NCBI GenBank assembly: GCA_001871435.1
Contig: MNVC01000045.1
Span: forward strand, 1-44,271
Source: Candidatus Magasanikbacteria bacterium CG1_02_32_51
GTDB taxonomy: Bacteria; Patescibacteriota; Patescibacteriia; Magasanikbacterales; UBA922
Direction of reading: 5' to 3'
Length of the DNA: 44,271 bases
Within the stretch, counting starts at the first letter, position 1. Every line of letters begins with the position of its first letter. A model generated the notes under the pieces. The model saw only the letters and a list, made by a program, of their open reading frames with translations, searched no databases and was not told where the DNA came from. A program made the position numbers and the translations under genes. Shown here in pieces: positions 23,515 to 31,098 of this stretch.

Positions 23515-24240
23515 TTATTTGTTTAAATTTTTGATAATTAATTTGTCCCATTCATCGGCAGTAATATTACCTTCAACAATTTCACCATTTATAATATAGG
23601 TAGGAGTACCACGCAAACCAATACTTACAGCATCTGTCAGATCGCGTTCAATATTGTCAACATATTTTTGACTCTTGACACAAAGGTCAAATTTGTTTAT
23701 ATCAAGTCCAATATTTGTGCCATAGTTATAGAGAGAGTCAGTATCTAGTTTTTTGGCAGTAAAAATCTGATCATAATATTCCCAAAATTTGTTTTGTTCG
23801 TTGGCACAAGTCCCTGCAATAGCTGCTAGTGTAGCGTTGGGGTGGATTTCTGTAAGAGGTAAATTTTTGAAGACAACCTGAACAACTGGTTTGTATTTTT
23901 CTAAAACGTGGGCAAAAATAGGATAACTTGCTTGGCAATATGGACACTCAAAATCTATAAAAGCCATAATAGTTATTTTGGCGTCTTTGGCCCCTATTGT
24001 TGGATTGTATTTTTGGAGTAGTTTGCTATAGTCACTTATATTTTGTGGTGCATTTTTGTCTATAGCTGTACTAAAATTTGGTTCATATTTTTTGGTTATT
24101 TTTTGGATATCATTGTTATTTCCATATTTGAATTGGATAGAATAATAGATAAAAAATCCCAAAAATATTATAAAAATCAAGCCAATAATAATACCTAATG
24201 ATATAAATAAATACTTCCAAAATTTTGATTGTTTAGGCAT
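23515..24240 (-). CDS. DsbA-like thiol-disulfide oxidoreductase, membrane anchored
   Basis: A 241-residue thioredoxin-fold protein: an N-terminal membrane anchor (about 9-34), a linker, then the catalytic domain with FIDFECPYCQASYP (CPYC at 99-102) and the cis-proline loop GTPTYIING (about 208-216). The domain with its helical insert is of the DsbA / Thioredoxin_4 type and faces outward, so it probably introduces or shuffles disulfides in exported proteins. The cysteine-rich pilin-like protein begins six bases downstream and is the best candidate substrate. A promoter with consensus hexamers lies about 30 bases upstream of the ATG. This is the first gene of the four-gene minus-strand run. Confidence 0.88.
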   Translation of the reverse strand: MPKQSKFWKYLFISLGIIIGLIFIIFLGFFIYYSIQFKYGNNNDIQKITKKYEPNFSTAIDKNAPQNISDYSKLLQKYNPTIGAKDAKITIMAFIDFECPYCQASYPIFAHVLEKYKPVVQVVFKNLPLTEIHPNATLAAIAGTCANEQNKFWEYYDQIFTAKKLDTDSLYNYGTNIGLDINKFDLCVKSQKYVDNIERDLTDAVSIGLRGTPTYIINGEIVEGNITADEWDKLIIKNLNK

Positions 24241-24268
24241 ATTTTGTGTGTAAATAAATGGTGCTTAT

Positions 24269-24295
24269 ATTATAACATATTTTTGCTTTTGTCAA
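24269..24295 (-). promoter_or_regulatory. Candidate promoter of the dsbA-like/pilin/uvrA/BRO run
   Basis: TTGACA (24295-24290) and TATAAT (24274-24269) on the minus strand match consensus, but the spacer is only 15 bases. Transcription would start near 24262, about 22 bases before the ATG. Confidence 0.5.
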
Positions 24296-24429
24296 CAGTG
24301 CCGCAACACACTATATCACCTAATCACATTTCATAAAAAAATAAATTTTGATTAGCAGCTTTCCGCTCTATGATGGACAGCTACGAGGTTGAACTATCTT
24401 TGAACAAAATGTTTTATTTTACTAAAATG

Positions 24430-24476
24430 GTAGGGACAGGTCTCCACCCTAGGCGGACAAGTCGACCTGTCCCTAC
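24430..24476. repeat. GTAGGGACAGGTC palindromic element
   Basis: GTAGGGACAGGTC and GACCTGTCCCTAC are perfect 13-base inverted repeats around a 21-base centre that includes GGCGGACAAGTCG, shared in reverse with the insert after the RNase J gene (near 29167-29180). It lies in the 374-base gap between the divergent dsbA-like and secG genes. The only other structure there is a weak hairpin, AGCTTTCC / GGACAGCT, near 24357-24385. Confidence 0.75.
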
Positions 24477-24564
24477 GAACATGGTAGTATTATTTCAAAA
24501 TTCTTTTTCTTTTGACTCTATTATTGACAAAAAGCCTTAGTTCTGTTAGGATTAGTTCACTTGA

Positions 24565-24592
24565 TTGCTTTTTATTATTGTTGTTGTATAAT
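24565..24592 (+). promoter_or_regulatory. Promoter of secG
   Basis: TTGCTT (24565-24570), 16-base spacer, TATAAT (24587-24592). The start would be near 24599, about 16 bases before the ATG. Confidence 0.55.
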
Positions 24593-24614
24593 ATAGTTAG
24601 TCTCTAAAAAAACT

Positions 24615-24833
24615 ATGCTCAAACAAATTTTACAAATAATCCAAATTATTTTAGCTATTGTACTTATAATTGTAGTACTTTTGCAACAAAAAGGTACTGG
24701 TCTAGGCTCAGCTTTTGGTGGTTCTGGAACTATTCATACTACTAGACGTGGCATTGACAAAGTACTTTATCAAATAACCATCGTTGTTTCTGTATTATTT
24801 TTTCTTTTAGCTATTGTAAATTTACTTTTCTAA
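24615..24833 (+). CDS. secG: Preprotein translocase subunit SecG
   Basis: A 72-residue membrane protein with the SecG layout: a first helix (about 3-23), the conserved cytoplasmic loop VVLLQQKGTGLGSAFGGSG (about 20-38), a basic stretch (TTRRGIDKVL), and a second helix (about 50-71). SecG assists the SecYEG channel and SecA-driven export. The loop GxGLGxAFGGS is diagnostic, so the call is firm despite the size. The gene has its own promoter. The oligopeptide-binding protein begins 78 bases downstream and may be co-transcribed, since no terminator is visible between them. Confidence 0.93.
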   Translation: MLKQILQIIQIILAIVLIIVVLLQQKGTGLGSAFGGSGTIHTTRRGIDKVLYQITIVVSVLFFLLAIVNLLF

Positions 24834-24911
24834 TTTTGTCGTCGTAGTCTAAATATACAAATTTTTAGTTTTTATTTTTTTCTTCTCTAATCTTGTAGTA
24901 ATTTTTTTTCT

Positions 24912-26927
24912 GTGTTTTCTTTTTTCAAAAAAACGTGGCAGATAATAGTAAAAAATCTGAAACGTAATCACAATTCTGATCGTCTTGAAAAAGATGATTT
25001 GACACTTATGAAGAAAATGCGTAAAAGCAACTTTCTTTCTATACGTCAGTTTTTTAATATAAACAAAGTTTTGTCAGGCTCTGAAAAATTGGTTTTTTTC
25101 TCAGCATTGATTATGTTGTTAGTTAGTGTTGTATGGTGTCTCAATGTCTTGTCAAATAGATATGGTGTAGAAGTACCAAAAGTTGGTGGAGACTATGTTG
25201 AAGGTGTTTTGGGATCGCCACAACTTATCAATCCACTTTTTTCTAGTCTCAATGAAGTAGATCAAGATTTGGTAAATATGATTTATACTGGTCTCATGCG
25301 TTATGACAAAAATCGTAATTTAGTTCCAGATTTGGCTAGTAGCTATGATATAAGTGCTGACAAAAAAGAATATACTTTCAAATTACGTCAAGGAGTATTT
25401 TGGCACGATAGTCAAAAATTTACTGTTGACGATGTTATTTTTACTTTTGATACCATTCAAGATAGCTTAGTTGGTTCTCCTTTCAAAGTAAGTTTTGACA
25501 ATATTAAAATAGAAAAAATAGATGATGATACTATCAAATTTATATTAAATGAAGCCTTTCCATCATTTTTGTCTACTTTAACTATAGGAATTTTACCACA
25601 GCATATTTGGTCAGGAGTTTCTCCAGACAAAATAAAGTTAGCACAACGTAATTTGCAACCAATCGGTACTGGACCTTTTATGTTTAGTAAACTTATCAAA
25701 AATTCTAGTGGGGTTATCAACAAAGTTACTTTAAGTCGTTTTGTAGATTTTTATAGACAGCCTGCTTATCTAAAAACTTTTTCTTTTGTTTTTTACAATG
25801 ACTATGATGGTCCTGATGGTCTAGTAACTGCACTTCGTGAACAAAAAATAGATGGTATGAGTTTTGTACCTTTTGAATATAGAGATAAAGTAACACGTAA
25901 ACATATTGATTTGCATACTTTGAAATTACCTCAATATACAGCTTTGTTTTATAATATGAACAAAGATGTTTTGGGAGAACAAGAGGTACGTTTGGCATTG
26001 TCTGAAGCAATTGATAAAACAAGGATTGTCAATGATGTTTTGAACAATGAAGCTCAACTTATTAATGGTCCTATTTTGGAAGGTTTCCCAGGATTTGATT
26101 CAAATTTGTCAGGTGTCAATTTTTCTGTAGATGAAGCTAACAAATTATTAGATAAATATTATCCTCGTATTTCTACCGAAGATTACCATACATTGTTGGT
26201 AAATAATCAAGTTTTAGCTTTTAAAGAACAAACAAAAATAACGAGTACTACTATTGAATCTATTACAAATACAAGTACAGTTTTAGATGTGACAAATACC
26301 ACCAATCTAGATGAAATAAAAAAACAAATTGTGGATCAAGTAAACAATAGTTTGGATGAAGCACAATTATTTTATCGTTATACTGATAAAAATGATAAAT
26401 CAAAAATTGTGGAATTGAATCTTGTAACCTCAGCTAATCTTGAATATACTAAAATAGCTCAACTTATTTCTGGTTATTTGCAAGATGTTGGTATAAAAGT
26501 AAATGTAAAGTTAGTGGATTCTAATGATTTTGTTAGACAAGTTTTGAAGACTCATGATTATGATATTTTACTTTATGGTGTTATTGTGGGAAGTGATCCT
26601 GATCAATATCCATTTTGGCATTCTTCTCAGATAAATTATCCTGGTCTCAATTTTTCTGGCTATGCAAAGAGAAGTGTTGACGATTTGCTTGATAAAATTA
26701 GAAGTACCAAAGATAATAATGAATTAGCAACAGAATATAGTGATTTGCAAAAAACTATTTTGGCAGATGTCCCAGCAATCTTTCTTTTTGTACCGACTTA
26801 TACTTATGCTTTATCAGACAGTATTCATAATTTTGATGTGGAGCGTATTGCTCATCCAGCAGATAGATTAGTAAATGTAGCTGAGTGGTATATAAAGAAT
26901 AAAAAAATCTGGAAATTTCAAAGATAA
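24912..26927 (+). CDS. Family 5 (oligopeptide) extracellular solute-binding protein
   Basis: A 671-residue protein of the DppA/OppA family (SBP_bac_5). A cytoplasmic N-terminus of about 55 residues rich in Lys and Arg precedes one membrane helix (about 57-78), which acts as an anchor instead of a lipobox. The family signature follows: YTFKLRQGVFWHDSQKFTVDDVIFTF (in pieces; about 147-172), QPIGTGPFMFSK, and DPDQYPFWHSSQ near 555. It should bind peptides or similar ligands outside the cell. No permease or ATPase genes are next to it, so transport is unproven. The start is the GTG at 24912; an ATG at 25010 would still keep the helix. A stretch around 440-470 is rich in Thr and Asn and may be an insertion. 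Confidence 0.85.
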   Translation: MFSFFKKTWQIIVKNLKRNHNSDRLEKDDLTLMKKMRKSNFLSIRQFFNINKVLSGSEKLVFFSALIMLLVSVVWCLNVLSNRYGVEVPKVGGDYVEGVLGSPQLINPLFSSLNEVDQDLVNMIYTGLMRYDKNRNLVPDLASSYDISADKKEYTFKLRQGVFWHDSQKFTVDDVIFTFDTIQDSLVGSPFKVSFDNIKIEKIDDDTIKFILNEAFPSFLSTLTIGILPQHIWSGVSPDKIKLAQRNLQPIGTGPFMFSKLIKNSSGVINKVTLSRFVDFYRQPAYLKTFSFVFYNDYDGPDGLVTALREQKIDGMSFVPFEYRDKVTRKHIDLHTLKLPQYTALFYNMNKDVLGEQEVRLALSEAIDKTRIVNDVLNNEAQLINGPILEGFPGFDSNLSGVNFSVDEANKLLDKYYPRISTEDYHTLLVNNQVLAFKEQTKITSTTIESITNTSTVLDVTNTTNLDEIKKQIVDQVNNSLDEAQLFYRYTDKNDKSKIVELNLVTSANLEYTKIAQLISGYLQDVGIKVNVKLVDSNDFVRQVLKTHDYDILLYGVIVGSDPDQYPFWHSSQINYPGLNFSGYAKRSVDDLLDKIRSTKDNNELATEYSDLQKTILADVPAIFLFVPTYTYALSDSIHNFDVERIAHPADRLVNVAEWYIKNKKIWKFQR

Positions 26928-26954
26928 TTTTCTTATTTAATCTACCAAAAACAA

Positions 26955-26997
26955 ACAAGGTTTAATTTCTCGCATTTTGTTGCGAGGTAGTTCATTA
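26955..26997. repeat. ACAAGGTTTAATT...GAGGTAGTTCATTAA element
   Basis: A 43-base element with hairpin CTCGCA / TGCGAG in the centre. Its ends recur at 17440-17515, where another palindrome has been placed inside. Confidence 0.7.
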
Positions 26998-27001
26998 AAA
27001 A

Positions 27002-27078
27002 ATAGAGTACAGATTGGACGAATTTTTTCATTTTTGATTTCTACCTGCCGGCAGGTAGGCGTTAAATCTGTATTCTAT
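27002..27078. repeat. Composite palindrome in the RNase J upstream region
   Basis: Outer arms ATAGAGTACAGATT and AATCTGTATTCTAT (13 of 14 pairs) enclose the perfect 18-base palindrome CTACCTGCCGGCAGGTAG (27041-27058). A further hairpin, CAGACAA / TTGTCTG, follows at 27082-27099. The remaining 170 bases to the RNase J start are AT-rich with no structure that I can name. Confidence 0.75.
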
Positions 27079-27273
27079 AAACAGACAATTTTTTGTCTGA
27101 TAGTTTATATTTTTTTATTATACAAAAAGTTCATATATTTTTTTGTGTAGTTTACTTCAAAAAATAAAATCTTATAATTGTTGCTAGATTTTATCTATCA
27201 ACATTTTTGTGAAATTTTTCAATCATTTGAAAGGCTTCCAATTTAATTTATTTATTAATTCTTTTTAATTTTT

Positions 27274-29166
27274 ATGATTAGAAAAAATACTTCTACTTAT
27301 GGTAGAAGACCTTCCCCTGTTAGTACTGGAGAAGTAAAACAAAATGTTGAAAACAACAGAACTTTTGGCTCTCGCAGTCAAAGTAGCTCATCTATTACTG
27401 CTAATAGTGGCAGTATGCATAAGCGCAAAAATATTCAGTCTGTTAGATATAATAGTAGGCCTAAACCTATGGTTACTCTAAAGAGTATTCCTATGGCAAA
27501 TTCAAAAAATTTGCGTATTATCCCTATTGGTGGTTGTGAAGAAGTTGGTCGCAATATGACCGTCTTTGAATACGACGGAGATATTGTAATTATAGATATG
27601 GGTATACAGTTTCCAGAAGAAGATATGCCAGGTATTGATTATATTATTCCTAATACCAAATATTTGGAAGACAAACTAAAAAATATTCGTGGTGTAGTCT
27701 TTACTCATGGTCATCTTGATCATATTGGAGCAGCTCCAATATTGCTTGAAAAGCTTGGTAATCCTATAATTGTTGGCAAAGATCTGACACTTGCTCTTAT
27801 CAAACACAAGCAAGATGATTATAAGAAAGATACTGCCAAAAAACTTCGAACAATTCGTGTCAACGGTTTGACAGATGTCATCAAACTTGGTAAGTTTACT
27901 GTCAAATTTTTTCAAGTGGAGCATTCTATCATGGACGCTGTAGGTATAATTTTGGAAACTCCAAATGGTACTATTATTCATCCAGGTGATTGGACTTTGG
28001 CTCGTGATATAAATGGTGTAACTCATATCAATTATGATGAACTAAGTAAACTACCAAAACCAACGGTGTTGATGTTGGAGAGTCTTGGAGCTCTAAATGA
28101 TAAGCGTCATGGTATTTACGAAGAAATTTATAAAAATCTTTCCAATATTTTGGAGAATTCTCCTGGTAGAATAGTAATTGGTACTTTTTCTTCTCAGTTA
28201 GAACGTGTTCGTTGGGTATTAGAATGTGCTGAAAAAATAGGTAAAAAAGTTGCTCTTGATGGTTATAGTATGAAGATGAATGTCAAAGTTGCTCAAGAAC
28301 TTGGTTATATCAAATCGGCCAAAAATGTTTTGATAGATATCAAAGATACTAGAAATTATCCTGACAACAAAGTAGTGGTGGTTTGTACTGGAGCACAAGG
28401 TGAAAAGAATGCTGTACTGATGCGTATCGTTAGTAAACAACATAGATTTATCCAATTGAAAAAAACTGATACGGTAGTTTTTTCATCATCTATTATTCCG
28501 GGTAATGAAAGAAGTATTCAACGTTTGAAAGATAATCTTTATCGTCAATGTGACAATGTAATTCATGGTCAAATAATGGATGTCCATGTTAGTGGTCATG
28601 CCACTCGTGAAGATATTTTGACCATGCTTGATCAAATCAAACCAACATATTTCATACCAGTTTACGCTAATTATTATTTCCTTCGTGAGGCTGAACAATT
28701 GGCTCTCAAAAATGGTTTTCCAAAAGAAAATATTTTTGTACCAGACAATGGTAGTATAATAGAAGTAAACAAACAAACAGCCATAATGTTGGATAAAAAA
28801 GTACCAAGTGATTATGTGTTTGTTGACGGTCTAGGAGTGAGTGACAACCAAAATATTGTTTTGCGTGATAGACAAGTTTTGGCAGGTGATGGTATGCTTG
28901 TAGTTATTGCGACAATTGATTCCAAGACTGGCGCTTTAATTCAAAATCCAGATATTATTTCTCGCGGTTTTGTTTTCTTGAAAGACAACAAAGATTTGAT
29001 AGAAGATATCAGACAAAAAGTAAAACAATTAGTCATCAAATCTGATCCACTTACTTGGACTGATAGTAATCAAATTCGTAATGATATTCGTGACAAAATA
29101 GGACAATTCGTGTTGAGTAAAACAGAGAAACGTCCAATGATTTTGCCAGTGATTATTGATGTTTAA
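27274..29166 (+). CDS. rnj: Ribonuclease J
   Basis: Metallo-beta-lactamase ribonuclease with 5'-3' exonuclease and endonuclease activity, central to mRNA decay where RNase E is absent. The protein has 630 residues. The first 75 or so (Ser/Asn/Arg-rich, basic) are a disordered extension not found in Bacillus RNase J (about 555). The catalytic core starts at LRIIPIGGCEEVGRNM (about 80-95), with the metal motif THGHLDHIG (about 144-152), HPGDW near 235, and a beta-CASP region including the HVSGHA motif. The C-terminal domain is complete, ending VIIDV. The last 29 bases of the gene are duplicated just downstream. The basic extension may bind RNA, as proposed for similar tails. Confidence 0.96.
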   Translation: MIRKNTSTYGRRPSPVSTGEVKQNVENNRTFGSRSQSSSSITANSGSMHKRKNIQSVRYNSRPKPMVTLKSIPMANSKNLRIIPIGGCEEVGRNMTVFEYDGDIVIIDMGIQFPEEDMPGIDYIIPNTKYLEDKLKNIRGVVFTHGHLDHIGAAPILLEKLGNPIIVGKDLTLALIKHKQDDYKKDTAKKLRTIRVNGLTDVIKLGKFTVKFFQVEHSIMDAVGIILETPNGTIIHPGDWTLARDINGVTHINYDELSKLPKPTVLMLESLGALNDKRHGIYEEIYKNLSNILENSPGRIVIGTFSSQLERVRWVLECAEKIGKKVALDGYSMKMNVKVAQELGYIKSAKNVLIDIKDTRNYPDNKVVVVCTGAQGEKNAVLMRIVSKQHRFIQLKKTDTVVFSSSIIPGNERSIQRLKDNLYRQCDNVIHGQIMDVHVSGHATREDILTMLDQIKPTYFIPVYANYYFLREAEQLALKNGFPKENIFVPDNGSIIEVNKQTAIMLDKKVPSDYVFVDGLGVSDNQNIVLRDRQVLAGDGMLVVIATIDSKTGALIQNPDIISRGFVFLKDNKDLIEDIRQKVKQLVIKSDPLTWTDSNQIRNDIRDKIGQFVLSKTEKRPMILPVIIDV

Positions 29167-29241
29167 GTCCGACTTGTCCGCCGTAGCTCTATGAAATAAG
29201 AGCGAAGGTGGGTGATTTTGCCAGTGATTATTGATGTCTAA
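29138..29241 (+). repeat. 75-base duplication of the RNase J 3' end with palindromic insert
   Basis: The last 29 bases of rnj (29138-29166) recur at 29213-29241 with one mismatch, an offset of 75. Between them lies a GC-richer insert (GTCCGACTTGTCCGCC ... GCGAAGGTGG) related to other dispersed elements. The first copy keeps the gene intact. A hairpin CTGCC / GGCAG follows at about 29260-29274. Confidence 0.85.
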
Positions 29242-29310
29242 ACATTGATAACACACCTGACTGCCGACAGGCAGTGATTAGGAAAGGATTGTGTACTGAA
29301 TATTAAAAAC

Positions 29311-29339
29311 AAAAATCGTCTTTAAGAAGACGATTTTTT
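29311..29339. terminator. Bidirectional terminator
   Basis: AAAAATCGTCTT, loop TAAG, AAGACGATTTTTT: a perfect 12-bp stem between the convergent RNase J and DUF6624-like genes; it overlaps the stop codon of the latter. Confidence 0.9.
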
Positions 29340-29864
29340 GTTATTTATTTTCCATGTTTCATACATTTCCCTCATTGTTTCAGCATATTCTTCAAAAGGT
29401 TCCATACTCATTTCAGCTCGACGGTTATTTAGATTTTCTGGTTCAAATATTTCTTCCGGACCATATGTTTCATCTTTAGCTATTACAAATTGGGTGCCAT
29501 ATAATTGTGGTTGGTTTTCTGCTACCAGAATTCTATCTTCAAGATAAGCTATGTCTTCTTGTAGTACTTCATTTGTAGGTTCTTTTTTCATTGATTCTAA
29601 ACAATATTTTTGGAATTCAATATCTTGATCGGCGTGTTGTACTAATAACCAAGCATAGTGTGCAGACTGTTCTCCAACTTTAGATTTTGTCGGCCAGCCA
29701 ATTCTTTCAATAATAGATTTTAGTTTTACTGTGTTTTCTTGGTCTATTTTTATGGTAATTTCTGGGTTGTTATTTTTTCTAGCAGTTTGATCAATATCAA
29801 ACATTTTTTTTATATCATCAGATGCACTTGCTAATTCTCTTGGGTCAAAATTTTCTTGGTTCAT
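29322..29864 (-). CDS. DUF6624-like protein
   Basis: A 180-residue soluble protein. Residues about 58-155 follow the DUF6624 pattern: IGWPTKSKVGEQSAHYAWLL (in pieces), VQHADQDIEFQKYCLESMKK, then IAYLEDRILVAENQPQLYGTQF, and NRRAEMSMEPFEEYAE. This domain is widespread but uncharacterised, and is often found in small stand-alone proteins. No signal peptide or membrane helix is present. The N-terminus (about 1-50) is charged. It is convergent with RNase J, with which it shares a terminator, and divergent from the SIMPL gene. I cannot assign a function. Confidence 0.7.
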   Translation of the reverse strand: MNQENFDPRELASASDDIKKMFDIDQTARKNNNPEITIKIDQENTVKLKSIIERIGWPTKSKVGEQSAHYAWLLVQHADQDIEFQKYCLESMKKEPTNEVLQEDIAYLEDRILVAENQPQLYGTQFVIAKDETYGPEEIFEPENLNNRRAEMSMEPFEEYAETMREMYETWKINNKKSSS

Positions 29865-29928
29865 ATTTTTTTAAAATAATTATTAAATATATTTTACTCC
29901 AAGATATACACAGTTTCAAGTCTTGATT

Positions 29929-29958
29929 TTGTACAACATTTTATTTTTGTGTTATACT
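29929..29958 (+). promoter_or_regulatory. Promoter of the SIMPL gene
   Basis: TTGTAC (29929-29934), 18-base spacer, TATACT (29953-29958) preceded by TG at the extended -10 position (29950-29951). The leader would be about 25 bases. Confidence 0.6.
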
Positions 29959-29989
29959 ATAATTAATTAATAATTTTAATTAAAAAAAT

Positions 29990-30904
29990 ATGTCTGTCAA
30001 AAAATCTGTTTCTACTACAACAAATAGAAATACAACAAATAGTATACCTGACATGTCTACAATGACTTCTGTATCAGAAGAAAAACATGGTTGTTGTCAG
30101 AGCCATGGACAATTTGGTATAGGACATCACGGTAATTGTCAAAGTTCTCATTTTGGTCACAAATTAATGAAAACTTTTTTTGGTATTTTGTTGGTTTACT
30201 TAATAATTTTGGTTGGTTCTCTTATTCGTAATGAAATCAAAAAGTATGATTTTATTGGAAAAGCACCTGTCAATGTCAGTGACCGTCAATTAAATATTTC
30301 AGCTGAAGGCAAAGTGGAAGTAAAGCCAAATGTTAGTAAAATTATTGTAGGTAATAGTCTTAGAGAGGCTACTTCAGGGGAAGCTAGCGCAAAAAATAAT
30401 AAACTTATTTCAGATTTTGTAACTCAGGTAAAAGCTTTGGGTATTCCTGATACAGACATCAAAACTGAATCTCAAAGTATGTATCCTGAATATACTTATA
30501 AGGACGATGGCACAAAAGAGCTTATTGGTTACAATATAACCCAAAATGTAACTGTAAAAGTTAGAAATGATGTTGAAAAAGCTAGTCAAGTTGTTACTCT
30601 TGCTGGAAAAGTTGGTTTGAATACTATTGGTGGAGTAGAATCTATTTTAGATGATGCAGAAATTTATTTGGAAGAAGCTCGTCAACAAGCTGTCAAAAAA
30701 GTTCAAATAAAAGCTATGAAATTGGCTAATGTATTGGGTATAAGTTTGGATGGTGTTGTTTCTTATAGTGAATATATACCAGATTCTTTTCCTATGTATG
30801 AAAAGTCAATGGCTATGGGCTCTGATATGGGTGGTGGTTCTACCATTGAACCAGGAACAACAGATGTAAAAATTAATGTAAATATCACTTATAAGATAAG
30901 ATAA
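29990..30904 (+). CDS. SIMPL-domain (DUF541) membrane-anchored protein
   Basis: A 304-residue protein. The N-terminal 55 residues are cytoplasmic and unusual: Ser/Thr-rich, then a His/Cys cluster (HGCCQSHGQFGIGHHGNC) that could bind metal. One membrane helix follows (about 60-80, FFGILLVYLIILVGSLI). The exported part is a SIMPL domain (about 100-304), with LNISAEGKVEVKPNVSKIIV at its start, YNITQNVTVKVRN in the middle and DVKINVNITYKI at the end. SIMPL proteins (BP26, YggE) form oligomeric channels or envelope proteins of poorly known role. It has its own extended -10 promoter and a strong terminator, so it is a single-gene unit. Confidence 0.87.
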   Translation: MSVKKSVSTTTNRNTTNSIPDMSTMTSVSEEKHGCCQSHGQFGIGHHGNCQSSHFGHKLMKTFFGILLVYLIILVGSLIRNEIKKYDFIGKAPVNVSDRQLNISAEGKVEVKPNVSKIIVGNSLREATSGEASAKNNKLISDFVTQVKALGIPDTDIKTESQSMYPEYTYKDDGTKELIGYNITQNVTVKVRNDVEKASQVVTLAGKVGLNTIGGVESILDDAEIYLEEARQQAVKKVQIKAMKLANVLGISLDGVVSYSEYIPDSFPMYEKSMAMGSDMGGGSTIEPGTTDVKINVNITYKIR

Positions 30905-30916
30905 ATTATCAAATTC

Positions 30917-30948
30917 AAAAACAGCCTTTCCTAAAGGCTGTTTTTTTT
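30917..30948 (+). terminator. Intrinsic terminator after the SIMPL gene
   Basis: AACAGCCTTT, loop CCT, AAAGGCTGTT followed by T-run; 10-bp perfect stem, 13 bases after the stop. Confidence 0.9.
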
Positions 30949-30988
30949 GTATAATGTATAAAGGCTAGAAAGTATATAAAATCTCTTG

Positions 30989-31065
30989 GGATACGAAATA
31001 CGAAAGGTACGAAATTATGAAAAATCTGTGGTTCGTATTTTCGTAAATTTTCGTATTTCGTATCC
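30989..31065. repeat. ACGAAAT palindromic element upstream of eno
   Basis: GGATACGAAATACGAAA and TTTCGTATTTCGTATCC are perfect 17-base inverted repeats; the 43-base interior continues the TACGAAA words. It ends 33 bases before the enolase ATG. A second copy precedes pyrD (43152-43229). Confidence 0.9.
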
Positions 31066-31098
31066 TCCTATATTTTTACTAATTTATAAAATCATACT

